From assembly GCA_963691705.1 (NCBI GenBank), contig OY829540.1, forward strand, positions 1,688,001 through 1,752,000: 64,000 nt of DNA, in the 5' to 3' direction. The stretch is from Viola odorata (taxonomy: Eukaryota; Streptophyta; Magnoliopsida; Malpighiales; Violaceae). The notes below the pieces were generated by a model. It did not search any database. It worked only from the letters and a program-made list of their open reading frames with translations, and was not told the DNA's origin. Positions 46,315-57,771 of the stretch are shown one piece after another. Position 1 is the first letter of the stretch, and the number at the start of each line of letters is the position of its first letter. A program made the translations under genes and the position numbers.

Positions 46315-47183
46315 TGATACGATCCTAGTTGCGTAGGATGCGTAACGAGTAATTCCCGATCTAGTTCTAAGCTTGGATTTCGATGCGGAAGAATGATAAC
46401 TCAATACGACTATTTAACCCTGCTAATATCCGTGTATTAGCCAACCTAAACTTATCGAATGAGGTTCTTGAAATGATCTCTAACCCTGCTAATATCATGT
46501 ATTAGCCAAACTAGAGCTACGATTCAATGGAGTGGATGTTCGGGTTTTACTTGCTATCCTAATCGAGTATCCGGACTCAAAGAGGGACAAGGTTCGCGAA
46601 GAATAATTGAGAAAACTCTTTGGTTTTTTATTTATTTCAATATAACGTCCATAATAATGAAGAGGGTGGCTCCTTTAAATAGGAGAAAACCCTAAATCCT
46701 TACAATAGGAAACCTTCTCCTAATAGAACTTCTAATTAAGTAATTAAAATAAACCTAAACTAATTTAGCTAATTAATAAGGAAACTAATTAAATAAATCC
46801 ATAACTAATAAAGCATAGAAATCACCAAATCAGGAAAAACCATAATAAATCCATAATTCCCTTTTTGGCGCAATCTGGAACTGCCAGGACGTGATTACAT
46901 CGAGTGTGTGGCGTGATCACATCAGCTGGAGCTCGATGCTACTGGTCTTGATGTAATTACGCCGGGATAGGGCGTAATCACGTCTATTCTGCACAGGGAA
47001 ATCTCGACGAGCATAACTTTTGATCCATTCATCCGATTGATCTGAAACGTGTCCCAAAGGGAAGCTAACATCTTGAAGTTTACAGCAAGACTCTGTTCTC
47101 TCAAATCGGACTCCATTTGCTTGTTCATCTGCTTGTTACGAACATACGATGTGCCATGCATGATACATCCTGGGATCGTATCA
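46315..47183 (-). repeat. 5' LTR of the gag-only element
   Basis: 869 bases, direct copy of 40540-41409 with few differences, indicating recent insertion. Confidence 0.9.
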
Positions 47184-47188
47184 GCTGC

Positions 47189-48305
47189 CCAAGTGAGAGG
47201 GAAGGGATCCCAAGGAGGCCTCCCGCGCCTAGGCCATAACTACACTACTCAGCACAACTACAATACAACCCATACACCACACCCTACACCGCACCCCGCC
47301 GAGAGCCTAGACCCCACCTAAACACCGCACCCCATCCCGAACCTAGACATTACCCAGACACCACACAAAATCTTACCCGAAACACCTATCACCAAGCCGA
47401 CAACTACATCCCTCGTAGGTGAGCACCAATAGGGATTCATGAGAGGACTCCACCAAACCAATCGCCTCTTTTTGACCCACGGAGGATGAGGGGAGTGTGA
47501 GGACACATTCCCGAAGGGCCTCCATATGAGCCACCGGGGCACGATGACTATAAGGAACGGTATGAGGACTGGGCCTATCGGTCATATGAGGAGCAGGTGG
47601 ACAACAAAAACAACATCAAAACGTCCTTGCCTCAATTCGAGGGGAAGGACGACCCCGAGGCCTACTTTGAATGAGAGAACAAGATGGAAAGGGTCTTTGC
47701 TTGCTACAACTACTCTAAAGAGAAGAAGGTCAAGTTGGCCGTAGTTGAGTTCACGGGAATGGCCATTCATTGGTGGGATCGCATAGAGATAAATAGGAGA
47801 TTTGAGAAGAGGGCGCCCATGGCCGATTGGGACGAGCTATTGTTTGAAATAAGCGTCGCTTTGTGCCACCTTACTACTTGAGGGACTTACACCGACGCCT
47901 TCAACGCCTAAGACAAGGATCCAAGAGTGTTATTGAGTACTACCATGAGTTGTTGACTTGCTTGATGAGGGCGGACATTCGCGAGGAAGTAGAGGCCACC
48001 ATGGCTCGATTCTTGGCCAGACTCTACAAGGAGATTGCGAATCCGCTTGACTTCTACACCTATGCGACGTTGGATGAAATGTTCCATTTGGCACTCAAAA
48101 TCGAAAGACAAGTAAGCCATAAACCGAGAAGCCAACACTTGTCTACTATATCTTATACTCCTTCTACTACCTTCAAGCGGCCTTGGCAAAACCCTAGCAA
48201 GACACCCCAAACACCAACCGCTCCTATACACCTAAACCAAACACCCAACCAAGCACCCTACCACCAAGACCATTACCAAACACCAACACACCTAACCTAC
48301 CCGTG
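47189..48305 (+). pseudogene. Gypsy gag, main part, broken
   Basis: Gag of the 31958-51668 element. The first about 400 bases are Pro/Thr/His-rich and no longer open. From about 47600 the retrotransposon-gag region is recognisable: LPQFEG-, ENKMERVFACYNYS, then AIHWWDR and the following VPPYYLRDLHRRLQRLRQGS. A stop at about 47674 and a frameshift near 47870 break the frame. A Pro/Thr-rich linker follows to 48305. Confidence 0.8.
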
Positions 48306-49157
48306 AGGACCCCCACTAGAGACATCACTTGTTTCAAGTATGGAGGGAAAGTCCACATGAGGGCTGAGTGCCCAAATATGACCATAATGGTGATGCGAGA
48401 TAATGAAGAAGTGGTAAGCGAAGAGGAAGGGGAAGAAGAGGGTCGGCCTAAGGAATGTTTGGGGGATGAAGAGGCCATAAGTGAGGATAGTGAGGAATTT
48501 GACCAAGTGGAGGTGCCACAATGCCTAGTTGTGAGGAGGAGCTTGAGCCTAAAAGGGAGGGAGGATGACGCCTCCATTGCCCAATGGGAAAATTTGTTCC
48601 ACACAAGGGGCACGGCTAACGGGATGGTAATGTCTATTATCATCGATAACGGGAGTTGTGCGGATGTGGCTAGTGCTCTCCTAGTGCACTCGCTCGGTCT
48701 TACCACCACTAGGCACCCTCACCCGTATGTCTTGAATTGGTTCAATGATGGGAATACGGTGAAGGTGCAAAAGCAAGTCCACATCTTCTTCAACATTGGC
48801 GGCTACAAGGATAAGCGCCTATGTGATGTGGCCCCCATGCACTCGAGCCACTTGCTATTAGGGCGCCCGTGGCAATATGACCGAAGGGCTATACATGACG
48901 GCTATAGGAACACTTACAAGCTAGAGCATGATGGCCGCAAGTTCTTGATTCCGCCCCTACCACCGAGCCAAGTTTATGAGGACCAAATCAAGCTTGAAAA
49001 GGCTTGCGCCACATTTGAGGTCTCGGCTGCACTTCAAAGGAAGAAAGGGAGTGATTGGAGTGGAGAAAAGAAAGTGAGTGGGGAAAAAAAACAAAGCCTG
49101 AAAAGATTAAGCAAGCTAGTGAGGCCTTTAGAGAGGCGAAGGTGGAGAGAAAAGTGA
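48303..49157 (+). pseudogene. Gypsy zinc knuckle and protease region
   Basis: The zinc knuckle reads CFKYGGKVHMRAEC, with Tyr replacing the second Cys, so it is probably inactive. The aspartic protease follows with IIDNGSCADVAS and a downstream HLLLGRPWQYDR flap/end motif; DNGS in place of DTGA is usual in this group. A frameshift around 49055-49157 separates it from RT. Confidence 0.8.
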
Positions 49158-50802
49158 ACTTGATGGCCAAAGGGAAGGACATTAGGCATGCGCTAATCAT
49201 GCGTAAACCATGCATCTTAATTCACTTTAAGCCTTTTGTTTTGAATGCCACTAATGCTAACCTTTCTTTGCCCGAGATGTTGTCTCCTCTTTTGCCAGAC
49301 TTTAAAGACGTATTCCCGGATGAGATTCCCGAAGGGCTACCACCAACGAGAGGCATTGAGCACAAGATAGACTTTGTGCCTGGCTCTACCTTGCCTAATA
49401 GGTCGGCCTACCGGTGCAACCCTAACGAGACCCAAGAGTTGCAAGATCAAATTGATGGGTTGATGGCCAAGGGGTTCATCCGAGAAAGTCTCTCCCCTTG
49501 TGCCGTACCGGTCATCCTTGTGCCCAAGAAGGATAGAAGTTGGAGAATGTGCATGGATTGCCGCGCCATCAACAAAATAACGGTAAAATATTCTCATCCA
49601 ATCCCTCACTTAGATGACATGTTAGATGATTTGTGTGATGCTAAGATGTTTTCTAAAATTGACCTAGTAAGTGGTTACCATCAAATCAAGATGAATGATG
49701 GTGACCAATGGAAAATGACTTTCAAAACTAAGTTCCAATTATATGAGTCGCATGTGATGCATTTCGGCCTCACTAATACGCCTAGTACTTTCATGCGATT
49801 GATGAACCATATTTTGAGGCCTTTCATAGGTCATTTTGTTGTGGTATACTTTGATGACATTCTAGTCTATAGCACTTCACCACAAGCACACTTAGATCAT
49901 TTGCATCAAGTGTTTCTAACCCTTTGTGAGCACAAGCTATTTGCCAAACTCTCCAAGTGTGAATTTTGCTTGGAAGAGGTCCATTTCCTTGGTTTTATTG
50001 TAGGATCCGAGGGGTTCAAGGTAGATAGCGAGAAGGTGAGAGCCATCGTCGAATGGCCCACGCCCACCACCGTAGGCGAGATCCGCTCCTTCCATGGACT
50101 CGCCGGGTTCTATCTCCGATTCGTCAAGGACTTCTCGACGATTGCGGCGCCCCTTAATAAGCTCACTAAGAAGGAGGTGCCTTTCGTGTGGGGGAAGGAA
50201 CAAGAGCTAGCCTTCAGCACCCTTAAGGCTAGTCTCTCTTCTAGTCCGGTGCACATCCTTCCTAACTTCGAGAAGACCTTTGAAGTAGAATGCGATGCGA
50301 ATAGCTTGGGAATAGGCGTCATGTTAGTGCAAGACAAGCGACCCGTGACCTTCTTTAGCGAGAAGTTGAAGGCGGCCCAACTCAATTACTGTACGACGTA
50401 TGACAAAGAGTTGTATGCGTTGGTAAGGGCCTTGACCGTATGGGAGCACTACTTGGTGCCGAAGGTGTTTGTGGTGCCTACCTTAGTCTAAAATACTTGA
50501 AGGGGCAAGGCAAGCTCAACAAAAGACATGCCGCGTGGATGGAGTTTATTGAGTATCTCAAGGGAAAGGAAAATATGGTGGCAGATGCGCTATCACGAAG
50601 GTACACACTTCTCACATCCTTACACTCACGCCTCTTAGGTTTCACTCATATCACCTCTCTATATGCCAATGATGTGGATTTTCGTGACATGTTCCTTGCT
50701 TGTGGTAATGGTGAATGTGATCACTTTGTATTACGTGATGAATTCCTTTTCCGCAAGGGCAAATATGCATTCCTATGTGTAGTACACGAGAGTTGCTTGT
50801 GA
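49055..50802 (+). pseudogene. Gypsy RT and RNase H, frameshifted
   Basis: The RT is complete: [48 protein letters not shown] and catalytic YFDDIL. RNase H begins [11 protein letters not shown] and includes [13 protein letters not shown]. Near 50475 the frame is lost and resumes with [15 protein letters not shown] and VADALSRR, so the third RNase H acid is damaged. It runs on to the integrase zinc-binding region. Confidence 0.9.
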
Positions 50803-51668
50803 GAGGCACACCGAGGGGGGGGGGATTAATGGGGCACTTTGGTAGGGATAAGACTCTAGCCACGCTTAAAGAACATTTCTATTGGCCCAAAATGAAAAGG
50901 TTAGTGTCTCGCATTGTTAGCACTTGCATTGCATGTAAGCTAGCTAAAACTAGGAGCATTGACCATGGGCGGTACATGCCTCTTCCCGTAGCTTCCCATC
51001 CTTGGTGTGATGTGTCGATGGATTTTGTGTTAGGTCTCCTGCGCACTAAGCATGGTAAGGATGCTCTATTTGTTATGGTTGATAGGTTTTCTAAAATGGC
51101 TCACTTCATCCCATGTCATTCCACTAGTGATGCTTCGCATGTTGCTACTATATTTTTTCGTGAAATTGTGAGACTCCATGGCATGCCACGCACCATAGTA
51201 AGCGATAGGGATAGTAAGTTCCTTGCACATTTTTTGCGTGTGTTGTGGGCCAAATTAGAAACTAAGCTCCTCTTCTCTACCTCTTATCATCCCCAAACGG
51301 ATGGGCAAACCAAGGTAGTCAATAGGACGCTCGGCACCTTGTTGCGCATCATGATTAAACAAAACCCCAAAGCATGGGAGGATTGCATTCCATTCATAGA
51401 ATTTACTTACAACCGCACCATGCATTCTTCTACACATTTCTCTCCGTTTGAGCTTGTCTATGGGTTTAACCCTCTTACCCTCATAGACTTGCTACCCATT
51501 CCTTTGACCACATGTGCTATTCTAGATGGAGAAGCAAAAGCGGATATGGTAAACAAGATGCACACGGTGGCCAAGGACCGCACTGAAGCCCTCAACGCCA
51601 AGCTCATCAAGAAACGAGACTTCGGGCGCCACATCCAATCCTTCGAGGTGAGCGAGTTGGTTTGGGTC
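50775..51668 (+). pseudogene. Gypsy integrase, truncated by insertion
   Basis: The HHCC domain (GHFGRDKTLATL, then CIACKLAKT) and the DDE core (SMDFVLGLL, VSDRDSKFLAHF, TDGQTKVVNRTL) are present. The reading ends at 51668, where TGATAAG of the next element's LTR begins. The last residues FEVSELVWV lead into the usual C-terminal region. A G-run near 50811-50820 marks the frame change from the previous segment. Confidence 0.9.
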
Positions 51669-52044
51669 TGATAAGATTCGATGTCGATCTTGTAAGATTC
51701 AGAGTCGTGCCTGATCGGAACGGTGGCGGTCGGTGCCGGATGTACCTGCAAAGCGCCGGAGGGGGGGCTCCGGCGTAGACACTCCGATGCTTAAGTCAGT
51801 TCGGGTTTTAAAAATAACAGAGGTTCGTCTGAGTGATCTCGATCTTACCTTCAGATTTAGAAAAGTAGGGGTATTTATAGGCCTGTTCGGCGATACCTGG
51901 CGATAACAATCTAGGCGATGTCTGATGGTGACGTCACAAGCGATACCAAGGGGTGACGTCATGAGCGATATCTGACGGGGCTGCCGGGAACGATAACCTC
52001 ATGGGTCCCTAGGATGGGATGGAGCCGTGCGTATAGAGTCGCGT

Positions 52045-52075
<31 letters not shown>

Positions 52076-53046
52076 GCTGATGTCGACCATCCTAGGAATC
52101 CTTCACTGATTATCGGGCGATATGAAGATATCTTACGGGTCTTATGGGAAATTGTCCCGGCGGGAGCCGCAAGTGTGGTAGCACCGTTAGGGCTGTCTTG
52201 ATTGTTATCATAAGCCCAACTGAAAACGAGCCCGAGTGTTTACCAAGGGTTGTCCATGTCTGAAAACTTGTTCTTTCGTGGGGCGGTATGTCTGCAGGAT
52301 CTCTGAGTTTCTCTGACTGCTCGTCGTTAACCGCGTTAAGTGATGAGCTGGAACTTAGTTCTGAAGCTTTCCAGCGAACAATCGGATTCCGTCCTTCATT
52401 CTTATCTAGAGACCTATTTTTCTGAGGCGTTAAGAGGTCCACGAGAGACGCTGCTATTACGCTCGTGATCAGGAGGGCATTTCTTTCGTCCAGCGATGTT
52501 AGTCTGTTTGGCCTCTGGGCAGGGCTTACGGAGTCTCGAATTTATTCATGCCATAGGAGGGCTGCTGACGGGTTACTTGTGATATCGCCACGGACTGCAA
52601 CCAGGTCATGTCGTAGATTTTCAGTCGTTCCAGGTCCTTCATCCTTTCAAGTGTACTACAAACACACGGAGGAGATAGGTATTTATAGAGAAGTTAGTAA
52701 ACTTTGTACTTACAGGGGTTTTAGGTTACGCAGGCCCCGTTCTCCTCTTTCGCTTAAGGAAGCAACGAGATCATCGCGGTTTTACGCCATCAGCTGCCTA
52801 TGATTAGCGCGGCTTTATACCACCAGATGCCTGCGATGTCGACGAGGTTTTACGCATCTAGGGCCACCTGCGACATCAACGCGGCCTTACACTGTGGATA
52901 CCGGTAACCATATGGCTTTTACGTAATGGCTACCCGTGATATCGTGCCTTTTGGCGTTTTTCCACATTTTATCTTGTATCCTTTCGAACATTCATGTCGC
53001 GGATGACATACGAGCATCAACCTTTGACTCCGCTTTAGGCTTATCA
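51669..53046 (-). repeat. 3' LTR of the Tat-type element, right end uncertain
   Basis: Starts TGATAAG directly after the broken integrase. A minus-strand TATA box CCTATAAATACCCC lies at about 51872-51884, so U5 is toward 51669. The right end is placed at a TTATCA (53041-53046) that mirrors the TGATAA start. No clear purine tract supports it and the second LTR is not visible. Degenerate repeats of a TTTTACGCCATCAGATGCCTG type occur at 52770-52900. Confidence 0.45.
52049..52075. repeat. C-run of 27 bases
   Basis: An uninterrupted run of C within the LTR region; its true length may be uncertain because such runs are hard to sequence. Confidence 0.9.
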
Positions 53047-53116
53047 GTCCTTAGGGGTGACGAGACGGCTCGCCTTTTGAGGACCTCTTTGTTCTTTCCA
53101 AGGCCTCTTTCTTGGG

Positions 53117-53130
53117 GCCAATAAATTGGG
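53117..53130 (+). promoter_or_regulatory. possible CCAAT/TATA-like motif upstream of antisense ORF 1
   Basis: GGCCAATAAATTGG lies about 50 bases before the ATG at 53176. Weak, inferred only. Confidence 0.3.
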
Positions 53131-53175
53131 GAACTTTCTCCACCCACGTTCTCCTCATCTCTGGCAATTTATCTC

Positions 53176-53553
53176 ATGGATCATTTGACTAAGAATTTTC
53201 TCCTATCCAAGGGCCATTCTCTCAAGAACCTCAATGATGGGGATGTCGGGTTCTTGGAGAACATATTGGTCAAGACCTCTGAGGACATCCTGGAGCTGCA
53301 AGGAATGTTGACCCCTCTTCATTCCAGGCTGGGAGCTACATCTCTGGAGGATTTCAGCCCTCTGGAAAGCGTGTCAAAGCTGGCTGCCTCCATCGCTCGG
53401 ATTCAAGTGGTGATCGCCATGCTGCAGCAGCGCAAGGATATGCTGGGGTGCTGTCTGAAGGGGATGAGAGCCACCTCCCATGATCTGATTCTGGTCATGG
53501 ATTCTCTGAGGGACCTTCCCGAAGTGCCTGAGGATGCTGGCTCTGACGCCTGA
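53176..53553 (+). CDS. antisense ORF 1 of the Tat-type element, helical protein
   Basis: A 125-codon frame from an ATG, opposite in strand to pol. The product is predicted almost wholly helical, with regular Leu/Ile/Val spacing and an acidic tail; I recognise no domain. A polyadenylation-type AATAAA lies at 53627-53632. It is the first of four + strand frames in the interval between the LTR and the integrase. Its function is unknown and it could be partly within U3. Confidence 0.5.
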   Translation: MDHLTKNFLLSKGHSLKNLNDGDVGFLENILVKTSEDILELQGMLTPLHSRLGATSLEDFSPLESVSKLAASIARIQVVIAMLQQRKDMLGCCLKGMRATSHDLILVMDSLRDLPEVPEDAGSDA

Positions 53554-53942
53554 ATGCGATGGCTCCCTTTGGGCCTTTTCTCTTTTCTTCCTGGCATGTA
53601 AATATACTTTCCGGCCCCTAGGCCGTAATAAATAAACTGGTTTTAGTACGCCGTTTTGCAACTGTTCTTCTTCTTTAATGCGCCCTTTGTCTTTCTTGGA
53701 GATATTCTTAGCCCAACTGAAAACGGTTCAGCCACTGGGTGGTTTTCTGATTGGTTGTTCAACATTAAATCTACTCCGCGGTTGTCCTGGCAACTGATTG
53801 GGCGATTTTGCGATTTTCCTCGATCAGGGGAAAATCTCAACAGGCGTGACTGTAAATCCATATCTGCACTTCAGGTTGTACACGTGTCTTCTTTCAAGAG
53901 TCGGGTTAGAAGATCGAAGATCCTTTCTTCCCAATTTTCTGG

Positions 53943-53952
53943 CTATTTAAGG
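53943..53952 (+). promoter_or_regulatory. TATA-like box of antisense ORF 2
   Basis: CTATTTAAGG, about 70 bases upstream of the ATG at 54020. Confidence 0.4.
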
Positions 53953-54019
53953 GATCTTCTCCCCTTCGTTATTCTTCGTCCCCTTGTTGCTTTTTCCTTT
54001 ATTAGTATTCTGTGATCTC

Positions 54020-54451
54020 ATGGCTGATTCTCATTTTTTAGATACATTCGCCCGAGATTCTCCACCAACTCCTCCGACTTCTCCTGATTCGGATAATTCT
54101 CCTCCGTCGCCTCCCTGGAGGCCACCTGTTCGCCGACGGTGCCGCAAGAGGCGGAGGAAAGATGCTGCGAAGGCATCTAAATCATTCTTCGATTCTCTTG
54201 CTTCTTTCTCTTCGAAGGGGAGAGAAACATCTTTCCCTCCTGACGAGTCACCGCCAAGGGCTCCTTCCACCTATTCAGCTGTTAAAACGGTGTCGCCGTC
54301 TGTCAAGGAGGAGTCGGGTCGATCATCCACTCGCGTGGGAGAGAGGGTTGAGGAACCTTTCCCTTTCGCTGGCGAAGATCCATCGCTTTTAGGTGAGGAC
54401 GATGATGACGTGGTCTACTGCTATGGCATCTCCTGGTCTGATGGCGAATAG
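54020..54451 (+). CDS. antisense ORF 2, basic then acidic low-complexity protein
   Basis: A 143-residue frame. The N-terminal part is Ser/Pro-rich, followed by a strongly basic cluster (RRRCRKRRRKDAAKA, residues about 40-54) that could act as a nuclear localisation signal. The C-terminus is acidic (EDDDDVVYCYG). It is flanked by a TATA-like box upstream and an AATAAA at 54499-54504. No known domain. It could be a separate gene or a remnant of a larger antisense gene. Confidence 0.5.
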   Translation: MADSHFLDTFARDSPPTPPTSPDSDNSPPSPPWRPPVRRRCRKRRRKDAAKASKSFFDSLASFSSKGRETSFPPDESPPRAPSTYSAVKTVSPSVKEESGRSSTRVGERVEEPFPFAGEDPSLLGEDDDDVVYCYGISWSDGE

Positions 54452-54715
54452 TTGGGCATACCATGCCTCTTTGTAGATGTCGTATGGCTTTCCCAAATAA
54501 TAAAATGACGTTTTTATTTCTTTTCGCTCTTCTGCCGCTTTTCTTTCTTCATGTTTTCAGGATTATCGCGGGAGTAGGCCTTTCGCTTGACGCAACCGTC
54601 TTTCGATTTTCAGTCAGTAACTGTCTTCTCCCAAAAGACATTGATGACTGTCCACGCGTCCTTTTCCCTTCTGCACGTGTTTTGTTTTCACAGGTCGTTC
54701 CTTTTTAGGTTTAAC

Positions 54716-54725
54716 CTTTATAAGG
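54716..54725 (+). promoter_or_regulatory. TATA-like box of antisense ORF 3
   Basis: CTTTATAAGG, about 190 bases upstream of the ATG at 54914. Confidence 0.45.
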
Positions 54726-54913
54726 AGTTTACTCTTCTCTTTTAGTATTTTCTGCGAATATTTCAAAATTCTTCGTATTTCCTTTCATCTGTGCTTCTTT
54801 CTTCTTGAGGGATTTTACTGCAATTGCTTCGCCGGTACCGACGGCCGATTCACTGGTTCTCTGCTCCAGGTATTTTGTTTCTCTATTGCCATAGCTTTAC
54901 TTTCCCTTCCATT

Positions 54914-57155
54914 ATGTCTTGCGCTAGGCCTTCTGCAATTATCGAAAATCCTCTAGATCCCGAAGTCAGGAGAGCTTATAGTGTTTTTGATTGTAATGAG
55001 GTTTTGAGGGCTGAGTTGGAGGAGAACGGTATCACTTTTCCCACGGGATATCGCCCCTTTGTCCCATTGAAGGATACTCGGCTTACTGATGCCATGTGGG
55101 GGACGTTCCGGTTGGTTTATTTCAAGATGTTTACCTACGGGTTTCGTCTTCCGCTTCATACTTCTCTGTTGAAACTGCTAGACCACTACGATTTCAATCC
55201 TGTTCAAATAACTCCGCCTTCCTGGTGTGGGTTTTACGCATTTCTTCGCTCGTGTGAGATGAAGCATATTTTCGCTCCATCGCTCCATCTGTTCCGCACA
55301 TTCTTCACCTTGAGGTGCCATAACTGCTTAGTGGATATTACCCTAAGATGGAATGGTGCTCTTGTTCGGTTTTTCTGGCGGAATTTTCAAGGTTTCGAAG
55401 AGAACGTGGACAACTGGAAAAATGGCTTCTTCACCCTTCGCTTGCCCTCTCGGTTTTGGCGCGGTGGTTTCAACCGAAAGATTACTAGTGCCGCTTGGCG
55501 AGAACCAGATGTGTTGTCTAGTATGGATGTATCCAATGTTAACGCCTTATTAGAAATAGAAGGGCCTTTCCGCATTCGGGAATTTGCTCGGTTTAGGCCT
55601 TTGCCAGAGTGTGTCGTAGGTGAGTCTTTTCTTTTATCGCCTTATCGCTTCGACTTACTTGTCATATTAAAATATTTTATGGGCAGGTAACGCTGAGGGT
55701 CAATCCTTTGAGGAGAGTGACACTCCTCTGGACGTGGTGCCGCTTCAGACATTACCTCCTTCTCCTCCACCCGAAGGCTCTAGTCGTCCGCCCATTCCGC
55801 CGCGAGGAAGGAGAAACAAAACCGTCGCGAAACACAACACATCTGCCCGACCTTCTCGTTTCCTTGAGAATTGGCTACCGTCTCACGGTAAGGGAGTGGC
55901 CCCGAGTAATCCCGTGATTGAAGAGGTTGACAGTGATAGCGGAAGCATGGATACTAGTTCCGAGTTGCGTCATGCCACCCTTGCCCAACGAATGAAACTT
56001 AGGTCCAGAAAGGGTGATCCTGCAGCAGAGTCAACCGAAGACGATATCGAAGTGATCGCTACCGAAACGGAGCGTCTCATAAAGAGAGTTCGCAAAGAGA
56101 AATCTGACCCACTAGTTCCTTCCGTGGAGGAAATCAATGGGGTTCCTTCCGAGGGGGTTGACGCCTCGCACGTTACGGGTCCCTTGCTAGTGACGGAAGT
56201 TACCAAGGTGCCCTCTGCCATTCCTCCCAAGGTTAACGAGGCTTCGGCAGCGGTGGGCTCTCCCTTGGCGTCTGGCGGTCCTAGCTCCCCTATTCACTCC
56301 TTTATTCCAGTTGTGAGCTTACCAACTCCGAATCCCCTCTCTCCTTCCCCACGGAAGCCTCAGCCCTTGTTTCTTTCTTCAATTTCGGGCATTGGTGATT
56401 CTGCAAAAAATTGCTCTCCTCCTTATATCGCCAACCTTTCCCCTCAAGGTCTTCAAGGTCCCATTGCTTATCAGCTGGACTTGTCTTCCCTTGGTACCGA
56501 CGGTCTCTGTGCTTTAGGGGTATCGGACCCGTCATCGCGAGAGGAACCAGTGGGCCCGATAGTGGGGCAAATGTTTACTTCTTCGAAGGACAAAGAAGAG
56601 TTCTTGGGGCGTCCTCCCGACGTACGCCATTCACGTCTTCTGACTGACATGCTGGCCTGCTTCCACGAGTTAAACTACTTTTTTGAGGATCGCCCCGACA
56701 AGGTTCAACCTTCTCTTGATTTAAAGGGAGAACTAGATGCTGCTTTAGGGAAGGTAACGGAGCTCTCGCAACTTCAAGAGTGGACCCGGGCGGAGTTGGA
56801 CGACTGTCGCGCTGAGCTTGCTCGAGAAAGATCAAAAGGGAAGGCCAAGATAGACCTTCTGGAGGTGGAATTGGTGGTAGCTGATAGAAAGAATATCTTC
56901 CTTCGCGAAGAGATAGCATCTCGTGATGCGGATTTGGCCAAAGTGTCTTCAAAGATAGCCTAGTGGAAGAACAAGACCATGGATGTTTGTATCGCTGAAT
57001 TTATGAGTCTCTATCGCCAGGGAGTTGTTGACTCGTCAGTGCTGGCCGATTACGCTTCCAAGAGACTAAAGGATTTGGGCGAAGGTGAGAGAGATCTTCC
57101 TTATTCTGGAGAAGAGTGGAGGAATGGTGATCGCGATGCTCGCGAGGGCCCATGA
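54914..57155 (+). pseudogene. antisense ORF 3: 'putative gypsy-type transposon' domain protein with coiled coil
   Basis: Exon 1 is 54914-55619 and exon 2 begins 55687, split by a 67-base GT-AG intron in phase 1. Exon 1 (about 235 residues) carries a conserved domain (FKMFTYGFRLPLH, GFYAFLRSCEM, LPSRFWRGGFNRK) resembling the Pfam 'putative gypsy type transposon' family (Transposase_28). Exon 2 gives a Pro/Ser-rich linker with basic clusters, then a conserved segment and a coiled coil near 56740-56950. An in-frame TAG at 56961 interrupts it, after which the same frame stays open to the TGA at 57155. Its paralogue is the 57772-60181 gene. Role unknown; the strand is opposite to pol. Confidence 0.75.
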
Positions 57156-57595
57156 TTAATCGAGGTTGCTCTATTTAGGAGATTTTTTGCTTATTTGTTT
57201 CTTTGTCTTGTAATAATGCCTCATTGTGCGATAATACTTGTAGTTCATTGCTATTTGATTTTCGTTTCGCCTTTTCGCGCTGACCCAACGCTATTCTTTT
57301 AATCAACGCCCTCTTGCCTTATCTCCTTTCTTACGATACCGCTCTTGTTTTCCCCAAGAGATAGTACCTTCTTTTCAGAGCATTTAATGCTTGCTATCCT
57401 TTCCTTAGAAAAGTCGTGATTGTGCAGGCACACGTGTCTATTTCTTCCAGCGCCACGGGCTAGCGTGCTTGAGAACTCTGCCTAAATCGAGGCGTTGTAG
57501 CGCTTTTCTAGGATTGCACTCATTACCTGAGTCTGTTCTTTATGCCGCTTCCACGCAACGACTGTGGCATTCGTCGTTTCGTTTGATCATTAGGG

Positions 57596-57604
57596 TTATA
57601 AAAC
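57596..57604 (+). promoter_or_regulatory. TATA box of antisense ORF 4
   Basis: TTATAAAAC in GGGTTATAAAACCC, about 170 bases upstream of the ATG at 57772. Confidence 0.5.
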
Positions 57605-57771
57605 CCAATATCTATTCTTTTCACTTTTCTTTTATCATCCCGCTTTCTCATTTTTTTCTTTTAGCCGTCTTATTTTCTCCCCACTATTCAGGCTCTTTGA
57701 AGTGCTTTTCTCTGAAGGTATTTCCTTTCTCCTCCATCGTCTTCTTCATCTTTTAATTCTTTAATTCTGCC

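Larger units (their letters stand above)
40540..47183 (-). mobile_element. gag-only (TR-GAG-like) LTR retrotransposon
   Basis: LTRs at 40540-41409 and 46315-47183 are nearly identical direct repeats, with 11-bp inverted termini TGATACGATCC/GGATCGTATCA. The 5-bp duplication GCTGC is perfect (40535-40539 and 47184-47188). On the minus strand the primer-like TTGGTAGCCGAGC follows the 5' LTR and the purine tract CCGAAGGAGGGAA precedes the 3' LTR. The upstream TTCGAGGACGAA motif is typical of the end of Tekay-like chromoviruses. The only coding capacity is gag. A 2.9-kb element (42378-45273) interrupts it. Confidence 0.9.
31958..51668 (+). mobile_element. Ty3/Gypsy retrotransposon, decayed, with nested insertions
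   Basis: The 5' LTR (31958-32860) is followed by a primer-binding-like TGGTAGCGGAGGACTAG, a leader, a gag start at 33980, then gag and pol in pieces: 33980-34099, 40282-40539 and 47189-51668. The gaps are two younger elements on the opposite strand, each with a perfect 5-bp duplication (CTGCT and GCTGC). The order gag, protease, RT, RNase H, integrase is Ty3/Gypsy. Several frameshifts and stops are present. The integrase is cut at 51668 by the next element; the rest and the 3' LTR are outside the window or lost. Confidence 0.9.
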
